A DNA stretch of 39,215 nt from Flammeovirga aprica JL-4 (GTDB taxonomy: Bacteria; Bacteroidota; Bacteroidia; Cytophagales; Flammeovirgaceae): contig NZ_JABANE010000084.1 in NCBI RefSeq assembly GCF_012844305.1, positions 1 through 39,215 of the forward strand, read 5' to 3'. Position 1 is the stretch's first letter. Each line of letters opens with the position of its first letter. A model generated the notes under the pieces. That model had not been told where the DNA came from. It ran no database searches and was given only the letters and a program-made list of their open reading frames with translations. Positions 32,668 to 39,215 of the stretch are shown here, one piece after another. The position numbers and the translations under genes are program-made.

Positions 32668-33240
32668 TTAAAAGAATCGAATAGTTTGAATTGTTGCTCC
32701 TGCTTTGAATTTAGATTCCAGCAAAGGAGTATAATCACTATCAAAATTCACTTCTTCAACATAATCTTCTCCATTCAACATAAACTGAGTAGATTTTATC
32801 GTCTTTGTATCAATAACATAAATATCACTGATATAAGTGTACCATAATTTGTAATCAGCATACTGCTCAATGAAATTTTCAATGCTTGAACCTACACCAA
32901 TTCCTTTCACAGTTTTGTATTTCGGAGACAGTACAGTGATTTCTTTGATCACATCAGTGTATGCATTGACACTATGATCTAATTCAAGATTGATTTTCAC
33001 GAGGTTCTCCCCTTCAGAACTAAACAAAACGTAAGGCACTTCAATGTCACCATCAGGCGTACTGATTACATCAAACTTTTCTTCCATTTTGTAAAATAAA
33101 CCTCTGGCATCAACAAGTGGAATATCCTCACCTACCTTAAAAATACCAGCTTGATTTTCTTGAATTAAAAATTCTTGGTCTTGACTGTAAGCGAAGTGAC
33201 TTACAATCATCATAGAGAGCGCTACAATAAGTTGTTTCAT
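32668..33240 (-). CDS. Exported protein resembling DUF1131
   Basis: A 190-residue protein with a Sec signal peptide (MKQLIVALSMMIVSHFAYSQ). The central part, EITVLSPKYKTVKGIGVGSSIENFIEQY (about residues 98-125), resembles the conserved core of DUF1131 proteins such as the enterobacterial lipoprotein YfeY, whose function is unknown. The rest is beta-rich and acidic. It has 91 bp to the GH117 gene upstream on the same strand and an intrinsic terminator downstream, so it may be the last gene of a GH2-GH117 transcript. No enzymatic residues are evident. Confidence 0.6.
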   Translation of the reverse strand: MKQLIVALSMMIVSHFAYSQDQEFLIQENQAGIFKVGEDIPLVDARGLFYKMEEKFDVISTPDGDIEVPYVLFSSEGENLVKINLELDHSVNAYTDVIKEITVLSPKYKTVKGIGVGSSIENFIEQYADYKLWYTYISDIYVIDTKTIKSTQFMLNGEDYVEEVNFDSDYTPLLESKFKAGATIQTIRFF

Positions 33241-33330
33241 TTGTATTTAGAGTAATTTATATTTAATGCAACTTTAAATGTAACTGTTCTTTACGAATTA
33301 CTCAAAAAAAATTAACATGTTCTTAGTTGA

Positions 33331-34614
33331 TCAGTTTTCCAATTTTTGATGGTTTGTATTCTCGATTCTTTCTCTTTGTTTTTTAGAAAGACCATACTTA
33401 AAATACAGGTCATTAGGCATTAATATATTTGATCTTTTCATGCTTGGATCATTGACACTTTGGCTTAAATCACAATCAAAACGGCCCAATTTTGTATACA
33501 TCTTTTTCCAATTTTTACCCGCATTGATAAAATGAGAAAGTCCCCAAGTTATTCCATCTGCATTTTTACTGTCTGTAAAAGCATCGGGTGCATACAAACC
33601 GCCAGCTGTTGGTAATAATTGAGCAACAGAAGCTATTTCAAAGTTAACCCAATCCTCAGCATACTGAATTGTATTATGCTCAATACCATCTGTTCCTACA
33701 ATAGCGGCAACCCCTTCTCGAAAAGGGAATAACATCGTTTCGTGTCCAGAATTCATCACAGGACTCAAGGGATGTTTCACAAAAGGACCTTCAGGGTGAT
33801 CTGCAATAGCCAAGCCCCAGCAATCCCAATGCTTACGGTTCGCATCCCTTTGATCCATCCCTGATTTATAATACAAATAGATCTTTCCATCATGTACCAA
33901 AGGCATAGGATCATGAATCACTCGCCAATCCCATTCATCACTTTTTCCAAAAGGAATAACCACTTTATTTACTGGTTTCCATGGTCCATCTGGTGAATCC
34001 GCCACAGATAAAGCCACAGGGCAAATATCATAAGCATCTTTATCCTCATCATAAGTACCGCTTGGAGCATTAAACGCTTGATAATAGAGATAATATTTCT
34101 CATCAAATTTTAGAATATCAGCAGTCGCCACTGATCGCCACCCAGGTTGTGGTTTTGGTGGTCGAGGTACTGCCACCCCTTGTTCTTCCCATGTAAAACC
34201 ATCTTTACTGGTCGCGTACCATATCTCTGCCAAGTCCCAATCTGTAGAAGGCACTGTATCATTAGCATTTCCTTTTCCTTGAGGAGGCAAAGGTGTTTCT
34301 CTATGGGTATACCAAACATAATATTGGTTATTTTCAAAAATAATTTTGGAAGGATCTCTACGGCTAATTGTACCATCTCCTCCATTATAATCAAAACCTT
34401 TCAGCTCTGTATATCTGAAATTGGTATACAGTTCATTGTCCAATAATCGGGGTGCTTCATAATGTTTGAAAGCACGTTTCATAGCCGAACTCATCGGACG
34501 GTCAGGTGCTATATCAGCTACTTTTAATGGAAAAGCTTTATCAGGTATCTGCTGTTTTGAAGCACAGCTAAACAAGCTTAGTAAGATAAAGCTTAAGTAG
34601 AATAATCTTTTCAT
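33331..34614 (-). CDS. GH117 lipoprotein, alpha-1,3-(3,6-anhydro)-L-galactosidase
   Basis: A 427-residue five-bladed beta-propeller glycosidase. A lipoprotein signal (MKRLFYLSFILLSLFSC, lipid Cys17) places it on a membrane. Family GH117 is suggested by the N-terminal SSAMKRAFKHYEAP (helix-swap region), RRDPSKI with the candidate base D86, VIHDPMPL with D234, GHETMLFPF with the candidate acid H290, and the C-terminal LYFKYGLSKKQRERIEN. GH117 enzymes release 3,6-anhydro-L-galactose from the non-reducing end of neoagaro-oligosaccharides. Downstream of the GH2 beta-galactosidase gene, it would alternate with it in trimming agar- or porphyran-derived oligomers. Some GH117 members have other specificities, so activity is inferred. 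Confidence 0.85.
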   Translation of the reverse strand: MKRLFYLSFILLSLFSCASKQQIPDKAFPLKVADIAPDRPMSSAMKRAFKHYEAPRLLDNELYTNFRYTELKGFDYNGGDGTISRRDPSKIIFENNQYYVWYTHRETPLPPQGKGNANDTVPSTDWDLAEIWYATSKDGFTWEEQGVAVPRPPKPQPGWRSVATADILKFDEKYYLYYQAFNAPSGTYDEDKDAYDICPVALSVADSPDGPWKPVNKVVIPFGKSDEWDWRVIHDPMPLVHDGKIYLYYKSGMDQRDANRKHWDCWGLAIADHPEGPFVKHPLSPVMNSGHETMLFPFREGVAAIVGTDGIEHNTIQYAEDWVNFEIASVAQLLPTAGGLYAPDAFTDSKNADGITWGLSHFINAGKNWKKMYTKLGRFDCDLSQSVNDPSMKRSNILMPNDLYFKYGLSKKQRERIENTNHQKLEN

Positions 34615-34729
34615 TTTATTAGAATTTATATCGAACGCGAATTGATAAATAATCGGATATTTGAATTAAACCCATTATGTCTCTAAACAGGGGTATTCTT
34701 TCAATTTGATCATCATTATGTGCTATGCT

Positions 34730-36790
34730 TTATTTCATATTTCCTTTCTGATCTACAAGGAACCATTCCGCTTTATGAGAGTAAATTTCCTTTCCATTGT
34801 TCCCTAGTACTTCTATACTATTTTTCCCTTTTTTCAAAGTGATATTTTCAAACAGGACAGTGTGCATATCGTTTGTCAATTTCTTCTTCTGGATAGTTTT
34901 TCCATTCACTTTTAAAGTAACTTTGTCCAAATTTGTAAATACTTTTACTGAGGTATTGGCTTCAGTCCTTTGATCATTTCTTGCTTCGGCAATATGCAAA
35001 ACAGGGGAATCGCTCCAATTCGCTTTATAAAAGTAGAAGGCATCTTTTTTCACTTTTCTATCAAAAGTAACTAGTCCTTTATGATTCAGATTTTTAATAC
35101 CTCCTCTATTCCATCCTGCAACAGAAAAGTCAAACATATTCCAGACAAAAGAACTCCATACAAAAGGTCTATCTTTAATAATCTTCCAAGTTGTTTCATG
35201 GTATTGCGTCTGTATTTGTTCCGGAAAATAATTACCAATTGGTTTTTCAAGTCTACTGATATCCTGCTGATAAATATTCCCTCCTACACCATACTCACTA
35301 ATACCTAATGCGATGGAAGGATATTCTTTACGGGCATCATCCAACCACTTTGCCATATCTGCATATTCACCATAATACCAGCCATAATATTTATTCCATG
35401 CTTGAAGATCTGAAATATTACCCATATTTGATTCCATTCCTCTATCACTCGCAGAAACCGTCAGGCGTGTTTTATCAATCTGATGTGTAATCTGATTTAG
35501 TTCTTCCGTCAGAATCACACAAGGTTCATCTTTACTCTTCCATGCCCTTACCTCATTCCAAAGCCCCCAAGCATAAATACTCGGATGATTATAATTTTGA
35601 TAAATAAGCTCTTTTAATTGTTGAATAGCATTTTGTCTTTCTCGACCACTATAATTGTGTACAAAAGGAATTTCTGCCCATACCATCAACCCCATTTCGT
35701 CAGCTAATTGATAGGTAATATCAGAGTGTTGATAATGTGAAAGACGCAAACCAGTCGCTCCTATTTCATTGACCATTTCCATATCTTTTTTATGGTTTTC
35801 GGGTAAAAGAGCCGGTCCTCTATCTTTCCATTCCTGATGCATCGCCACACCATAAATGCGATATGGTTTTTCATTTAAAATTGCCCCTTTCTCAGCATCT
35901 ACTTTAAAACTTTTAATACCAAATGTTTGTGCTACTTTATCCGTTTTCTGACCACTATTTAGACTAACTTCAACTGTATATAAATAAGGATTCTTCCTCC
36001 CATCCCATCGAATTGGATAGGGTATTTCAGTATTAGAAATCACAATAGAATCTCCTGACAGCAGATTGATAGTTCTATTTTTTTCCGTTATAACTTTCTT
36101 CTCTTTATCTAGAACCTTAAGGTCTAAAATTGAATGATCAGCATTCGTTTTTGATGAAAGGTGTGTACGAATTTCCAAACTAGCCACATCCTTTTTCAAA
36201 TCTTTTACTTCCACAAAAACACCAGAAGAAGCAAAAAATGTAGGCTTAATATTTTGAGGGGGAGTTGAAAAAATATGTACCGGTCTATAGATTCCCCCAT
36301 AATGATTGAATAAAGCATCATCAACTGGAATACGTTGAAAATTAGGAGCATTAGAAGCTTTCACCACTATACTATTTTCTTTACCCACTTCAACAACATC
36401 CGTAATTTCATAGCAAAAAGCCGAGTAACCACCTATATGTTGCCCCACTTTTTTCCCATTGACATGAACTACGGCCTCCTGACCAACACCTTCAAAACGA
36501 ATAAAAATTCGTTCCTCTTTCATTGAGTACGGAAGTCTTATTTTATGACGATACCATGCCACCCCTCTATAATACCCTACATCATTGATCGCATCCATTG
36601 AGAAAGTATGTGGCACTTTCACCTTCTCCCAAGAAGCATCATTAAAACCAACGGTCTGTGCATTGTAAATCACTCCTTTGGAAAATTTCCAATCAGTTAG
36701 TGCAATAGGTTTTCGTTCTTTAATAAATGGTACTTGTGCATTTACCAACGTTAAGTGCAAAAGAGCTGTGAGTAATAATATATATTTCAT
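34730..36790 (-). CDS. GH2 beta-galactosidase, exported
   Basis: A 686-residue glycoside hydrolase of family 2. A signal peptide (MKYILLLTALLHLTLVNAQ) leads to the jelly-roll sugar-binding domain (about 25-175; GYYRGVAWYRHKIRLP), the immunoglobulin-like domain (about 180-290) and the TIM barrel (about 300-600). The acid/base is E413 in AWGLWNEVRAW and the nucleophile E499 in GISEYGVGG. Beta-galactosidases of this kind in marine Bacteroidota remove D-galactose from agarose or porphyran oligosaccharides. It is the first gene of a minus-strand block with GH117 (115 bp downstream). Beta-glucuronidase or beta-mannosidase specificity is not excluded. Confidence 0.88.
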   Translation of the reverse strand: MKYILLLTALLHLTLVNAQVPFIKERKPIALTDWKFSKGVIYNAQTVGFNDASWEKVKVPHTFSMDAINDVGYYRGVAWYRHKIRLPYSMKEERIFIRFEGVGQEAVVHVNGKKVGQHIGGYSAFCYEITDVVEVGKENSIVVKASNAPNFQRIPVDDALFNHYGGIYRPVHIFSTPPQNIKPTFFASSGVFVEVKDLKKDVASLEIRTHLSSKTNADHSILDLKVLDKEKKVITEKNRTINLLSGDSIVISNTEIPYPIRWDGRKNPYLYTVEVSLNSGQKTDKVAQTFGIKSFKVDAEKGAILNEKPYRIYGVAMHQEWKDRGPALLPENHKKDMEMVNEIGATGLRLSHYQHSDITYQLADEMGLMVWAEIPFVHNYSGRERQNAIQQLKELIYQNYNHPSIYAWGLWNEVRAWKSKDEPCVILTEELNQITHQIDKTRLTVSASDRGMESNMGNISDLQAWNKYYGWYYGEYADMAKWLDDARKEYPSIALGISEYGVGGNIYQQDISRLEKPIGNYFPEQIQTQYHETTWKIIKDRPFVWSSFVWNMFDFSVAGWNRGGIKNLNHKGLVTFDRKVKKDAFYFYKANWSDSPVLHIAEARNDQRTEANTSVKVFTNLDKVTLKVNGKTIQKKKLTNDMHTVLFENITLKKGKNSIEVLGNNGKEIYSHKAEWFLVDQKGNMK

Positions 36791-37084
36791 TTCTGTTCAT
36801 ACTTTATTTCAACGATCACTCAAATCAAGGAATTTAGGTGATACCTTCTTTTGAGTTTAACCGTATTTATATAAATATGTTCAGATGATTACAATAAGAA
36901 GATTACTAAGTTTGCAGTAATACAATTTGTGCATGGGAATTCATTAAAAACACCCCCCTAGTAACAAGTTACTACTGTAATACTATTTAAAAATAATAGA
37001 GGAATATTTGAACATTACTTCTCTTATAGTATTTTTAAGCTTTGGTCAAAATGTCAAACTATTGGATATATATCATAAAGGATA
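36791..37084. promoter_or_regulatory. Divergent promoter region with small palindrome
   Basis: This 294-bp AT-rich stretch separates the minus-strand GH2 gene from a plus-strand gene. It holds the palindrome TAGTAAC-AA-GTTACTA (36959-36974), a GATTAC direct repeat (36886-36905 area) and a C-rich CACCCCCCTA. No gene is seen. One of these could be an operator for the galactan genes. Confidence 0.3.
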
Positions 37085-37570
37085 ATGGAAGAAAAGTATA
37101 CTTTTAACAAAAAGAAGTTAAGGTTAGAACCTATTCATAACAGTAAATGTGAATTTTGTAGCAAAGGGTTTTCCGATAATATGGAGAGAAATTTATTTGC
37201 TGATATTTATAAGGTTCATGATAAAACAAACTTAATTGTTTACAAGTCAATAAAATTTGATAAGATAAAAGTAGGTATACCAAGATGTTCCTCTTGCTTT
37301 GTCAATCATTATGAGAATGAGGTAAAAAGTTGGGTAATACTTATTATCATAGCCGTTCTAATCTCAATTCTTAGCTTCTTTTTCTCCACTTTATTAGGGG
37401 TTTTTCTTATCATACCATTAGCTTTTAGCACCTATATTTTACAAACTCGACTACGTGATTATTTAATATCAAAAGCTTTTATTTTTAGTCCTTCTGATGG
37501 AACAAAAAAGGACCCTAATTTAAAGTCTTTACTAACCAATGGCTGGACTACAACTCCTCCTTCTTTTTAG
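37085..37570 (+). CDS. Small membrane protein with N-terminal zinc-ribbon-like motif
   Basis: A 161-residue protein. The N-terminal half has CEFC (C20 and C23; SKCEFCSKGF) and a second Cys pair (PRCSSCFVNH, about residues 68-74), which could bind one zinc. Two adjacent hydrophobic helices follow (about 85-105, SWVILIIIAVLISILSFFFS, and 106-122) and then a polar C-terminus. No family was recognised. A short hairpin (CACCTT/AAGGTG, 37582-37595) lies after the stop. Confidence 0.65.
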   Translation: MEEKYTFNKKKLRLEPIHNSKCEFCSKGFSDNMERNLFADIYKVHDKTNLIVYKSIKFDKIKVGIPRCSSCFVNHYENEVKSWVILIIIAVLISILSFFFSTLLGVFLIIPLAFSTYILQTRLRDYLISKAFIFSPSDGTKKDPNLKSLLTNGWTTTPPSF

Positions 37571-37638
37571 ACAAAAAAAACACCTTACAAGGTGATCAAT
37601 TATAATTATTACAACTTTCCATTAAAACAAAATAAACA

Positions 37639-38346
37639 TTGACAACAAGAAATAGAGGTAAACAATCAAATGATGACAAACTGTTTTCATCGAAATACTG
37701 TGCTGTAATAAAGGAAGCGGCTGATGATTTAAGTTTTTTATTGACAAGGGGTTACGGACCAAGTATATCATTAGAAATCGTCGGGAACAAATACAGATTA
37801 AATAAAAGACAACAATTAGCACTTTCAAAAATAAGTCATAGTCAAGAAGCCATTGAACTAAGAAATAGTAAAGAGTTATCAAAAGAAAATTTAAGTGATA
37901 AATGTATAGAAATTGATGGCTTCAATATATTAATCATAATGGAAAGCTATCTATCTGGAGCATTTATTTTTAAAGGAAGAGACGGTCTCTACAGAGATAT
38001 ATCAAGCGTTCATGGCACCTATAAAAGGGTCAGCAAAACAGAAGAAGCATTACTCAGAATTGGAAATACTTTGAAAGAAATGAAAGTGAGGTCTGTGAAA
38101 TGGTATTTAGATCAACCTATTTCTAATAGTGGCAGTTTGAAAACGAAACTATTAGAATTAAGTGAGTTTCATGGCTTTAATTGGGAAGTCGAATTAGTTT
38201 TTAACCCTGATAAAACTTTAGCAAAGAGTAATGAAGTCGTGATTTCATCTGATAGCTGGATTCTGAATAGTGCTAAGCAATGGTTTAATTTAGGTGGATA
38301 TTTGATTGATGATAATAATGAAAATTTCAATGTACTCTCCATTTAA
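37639..38346 (+). CDS. DUF434 domain protein
   Basis: A 235-residue soluble protein. Residues 20-72 (AVIKEAADDLSFLLTRGYGPSISLEIVGNKYRLNKRQQLAL area) match the pattern of the DUF434 domain, and the rest resembles the DUF5616-like C-terminal domain found with it (IDGFNILIIMESYLSGAFIFKGRDGLYRDISSVHGTYKR). The family occurs in bacteria and archaea; its function is unknown, although the second half looks nuclease- or PIN-like in layout with conserved Asp residues. The TTG at 37639 is the only start that keeps the whole N-terminal domain, since no in-frame ATG precedes it. Confidence 0.8.
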   Translation: MTTRNRGKQSNDDKLFSSKYCAVIKEAADDLSFLLTRGYGPSISLEIVGNKYRLNKRQQLALSKISHSQEAIELRNSKELSKENLSDKCIEIDGFNILIIMESYLSGAFIFKGRDGLYRDISSVHGTYKRVSKTEEALLRIGNTLKEMKVRSVKWYLDQPISNSGSLKTKLLELSEFHGFNWEVELVFNPDKTLAKSNEVVISSDSWILNSAKQWFNLGGYLIDDNNENFNVLSI

Positions 38347-38388
38347 TATTCTTTAGATTAGAAGATAAATTATACCCTCTACTATAAG

Positions 38389-39030
38389 ATGAAACGGTTT
38401 AAGACATTATTTAAAACTGGGCTAGTATTCCAAATATTTTCCTTGATTGCAATTTTTGGTGCAGACAAATTAGTTAAACATACTACCTTAAAAAAAACTT
38501 ACAATTCAGCAGAAAAAATCCCTTACAATAAAGTGGGATTGTTTTTAGGTACTGGCAAAATCCTTTCTAATGGCAGAGTTAACTTGTACTATAAATATCG
38601 GATTGAAGCCACCGTCAAACTTTATAAAGCTAAAAAAGTGGATTTCATTTTAGTGAGTGGAGATAACTCATCAGAAGATTACGATGAACCTTCAACAATA
38701 AAAGAAGATCTGATAAAGAAGGGAATTCCATCTAATAGAATTTATCTTGACTATGCTGGTTTTAGGACTTTAGATTCAATCGTTCGTTGCAAAGAGATCT
38801 TTGGGCAAGAAAATATCACCATAATTTCTCAACAATTCCATAATGAAAGAGCTATTTATATAGCTGATTCTAAAAACATTGAGGCTATTGGTTTTAATGC
38901 CAAAGATGTCAATATTCATTATGGTCTTAAAACTAAATTGAGGGAAAAATTAGCTAGAGTAAAAATGGTATTGGACTTAATATTCGGGAAACAACCAAAA
39001 TTTCTTGGAGACAAGATAGAGATCGGCTGA
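38389..39030 (+). CDS. SanA/YdcF-like DUF218 membrane protein
   Basis: A 213-residue protein with an N-terminal membrane anchor (about 10-27; GLVFQIFSLIAIFGADKL) and a DUF218 domain. Family signs are VGLFLGTGKIL (49-59), NLYYKYRIEATVKLYKAKKVDFILVSGDN (about 65-93), a SSEDYDEPSTIKEDLIKKGIP stretch, RTLDSIVRCKEIF, and ISQQFHNERAIYIA. SanA and related proteins are linked to envelope permeability, and SanA of E. coli to vancomycin resistance at high temperature; the biochemical activity is not established. It is the last protein gene before the rRNA operon end. Confidence 0.85.
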   Translation: MKRFKTLFKTGLVFQIFSLIAIFGADKLVKHTTLKKTYNSAEKIPYNKVGLFLGTGKILSNGRVNLYYKYRIEATVKLYKAKKVDFILVSGDNSSEDYDEPSTIKEDLIKKGIPSNRIYLDYAGFRTLDSIVRCKEIFGQENITIISQQFHNERAIYIADSKNIEAIGFNAKDVNIHYGLKTKLREKLARVKMVLDLIFGKQPKFLGDKIEIG

Positions 39031-39101
39031 TATAGATTAAATCTATTTCAGCTTGATGTCAGAAAAATAGTTTTAAAGTTTATTTACAAAAATATATAGA
39101 C

Positions 39102-39141
39102 AAAAAAAAAGGTTAGTCAACATCTTGTGTTAACTAACCTT
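39102..39141 (-). terminator. Strong intrinsic terminator of the rRNA operon
   Basis: On the minus strand AAGGTTAGTTAACA pairs with TGTTGACTAACCTT (14 bp, one wobble) around CAAGA, followed by nine T. It lies 16 bp past the 3' end of the 5S rRNA and ends the minus-strand rRNA transcript. Confidence 0.92.
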
Positions 39142-39156
39142 CTATATTTAATGAAT

Positions 39157-39215
39157 GTGGCGCCGACTTACTCTCCCGGGGGTTAACCCAGTACCATCAG
39201 CACGGTAGGGCTTAA
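39157..39215 (-). rRNA. rrf: 5S ribosomal RNA, 3' end (cut by window edge)
   Basis: The reverse complement of the last 59 bases reads TTAAGCCCTACCGTGCTGAT, then GGTACTGGGTTAACC, then CGGGAGAGTAAGTCGGCGCC. This is the conserved 3' half of bacterial 5S rRNA, with the GGGAGAGTA loop and the closing helix strand. The 5' half and the rest of the rRNA operon lie outside the window to the right. Confidence 0.92.

Noticed and set aside
37582..37595. Hairpin CACCTT/AAGGTG as a terminator of the small membrane protein gene
   Set aside because: The stem is only 6 bp with a 2-base loop, and the A-run precedes it; a U-tract exists only on the minus strand, where no gene ends.

Overview
The window comes from a low-GC marine Bacteroidota, probably a Cytophagales member of the Flammeovirga type; the genus is inferred. 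The signs are a secreted protein with a type IX secretion (T9SS) C-terminal sorting domain, TAnnTTTG-type -7 promoter boxes, and a set of genes for red-algal galactans (agar/porphyran-like). The right edge enters the 3' end of a 5S rRNA gene on the minus strand, so an rRNA operon lies just outside.

Layout. 1-740: the 3' end of an IS1182-like transposase gene and a hairpin-rich repeat. 791-4116: housekeeping-type genes (isochorismatase-fold hydrolase, exported protein, RsgA GTPase, NAD(P)H:quinone oxidoreductase). 4242-17272: the main feature, a minus-strand sugar catabolic operon of ten genes with a divergent LacI-type regulator. 17286-17662: a MITE-like element with perfect 21-bp inverted ends. 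17843-20982: small hypothetical proteins, a leucine-rich-repeat protein and an orphan CHASE3 histidine kinase. 21278-27936: T9SS cargo protein, SDR, membrane protein, Crp-like regulator, zinc-less MDR reductase and a Cys-rich membrane protein. 28312-36790: a second carbohydrate block with a secreted TIM-barrel-like glycosidase of uncertain family, an FAD oxidoreductase, a DUF1131-like exported protein, a GH117 anhydro-L-galactosidase and a GH2 beta-galactosidase. 37085-39030: a small membrane protein, a DUF434 protein and a SanA/YdcF-like protein.

How the genes work together. Read from 15921 down to 4242, the operon spells out a complete route for L-galactose: FucP-type uptake, RhaM-type mutarotation, oxidation by an aldo/keto reductase to the lactone, hydrolysis by an amidohydrolase-fold lactonase to L-galactonate, oxidation by an LgoD-type dehydrogenase to D-tagaturonate, reduction by UxaB to D-altronate, dehydration by UxaA to 2-keto-3-deoxygluconate (KDG), phosphorylation by KdgK and cleavage by a KDPG aldolase to pyruvate and glyceraldehyde 3-phosphate. 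No uronate isomerase and no fuconate dehydratase is present, which argues against galacturonate or L-fucose as the substrate. L-Galactose (as its 6-sulfate) and 3,6-anhydro-L-galactose are the signature sugars of porphyran and agar. The sulfatase at the operon end and the GH117/GH2 pair 15-20 kb away therefore fit one red-algal galactan programme. The substrate assignment is inferred from the enzyme set; no single gene proves it.
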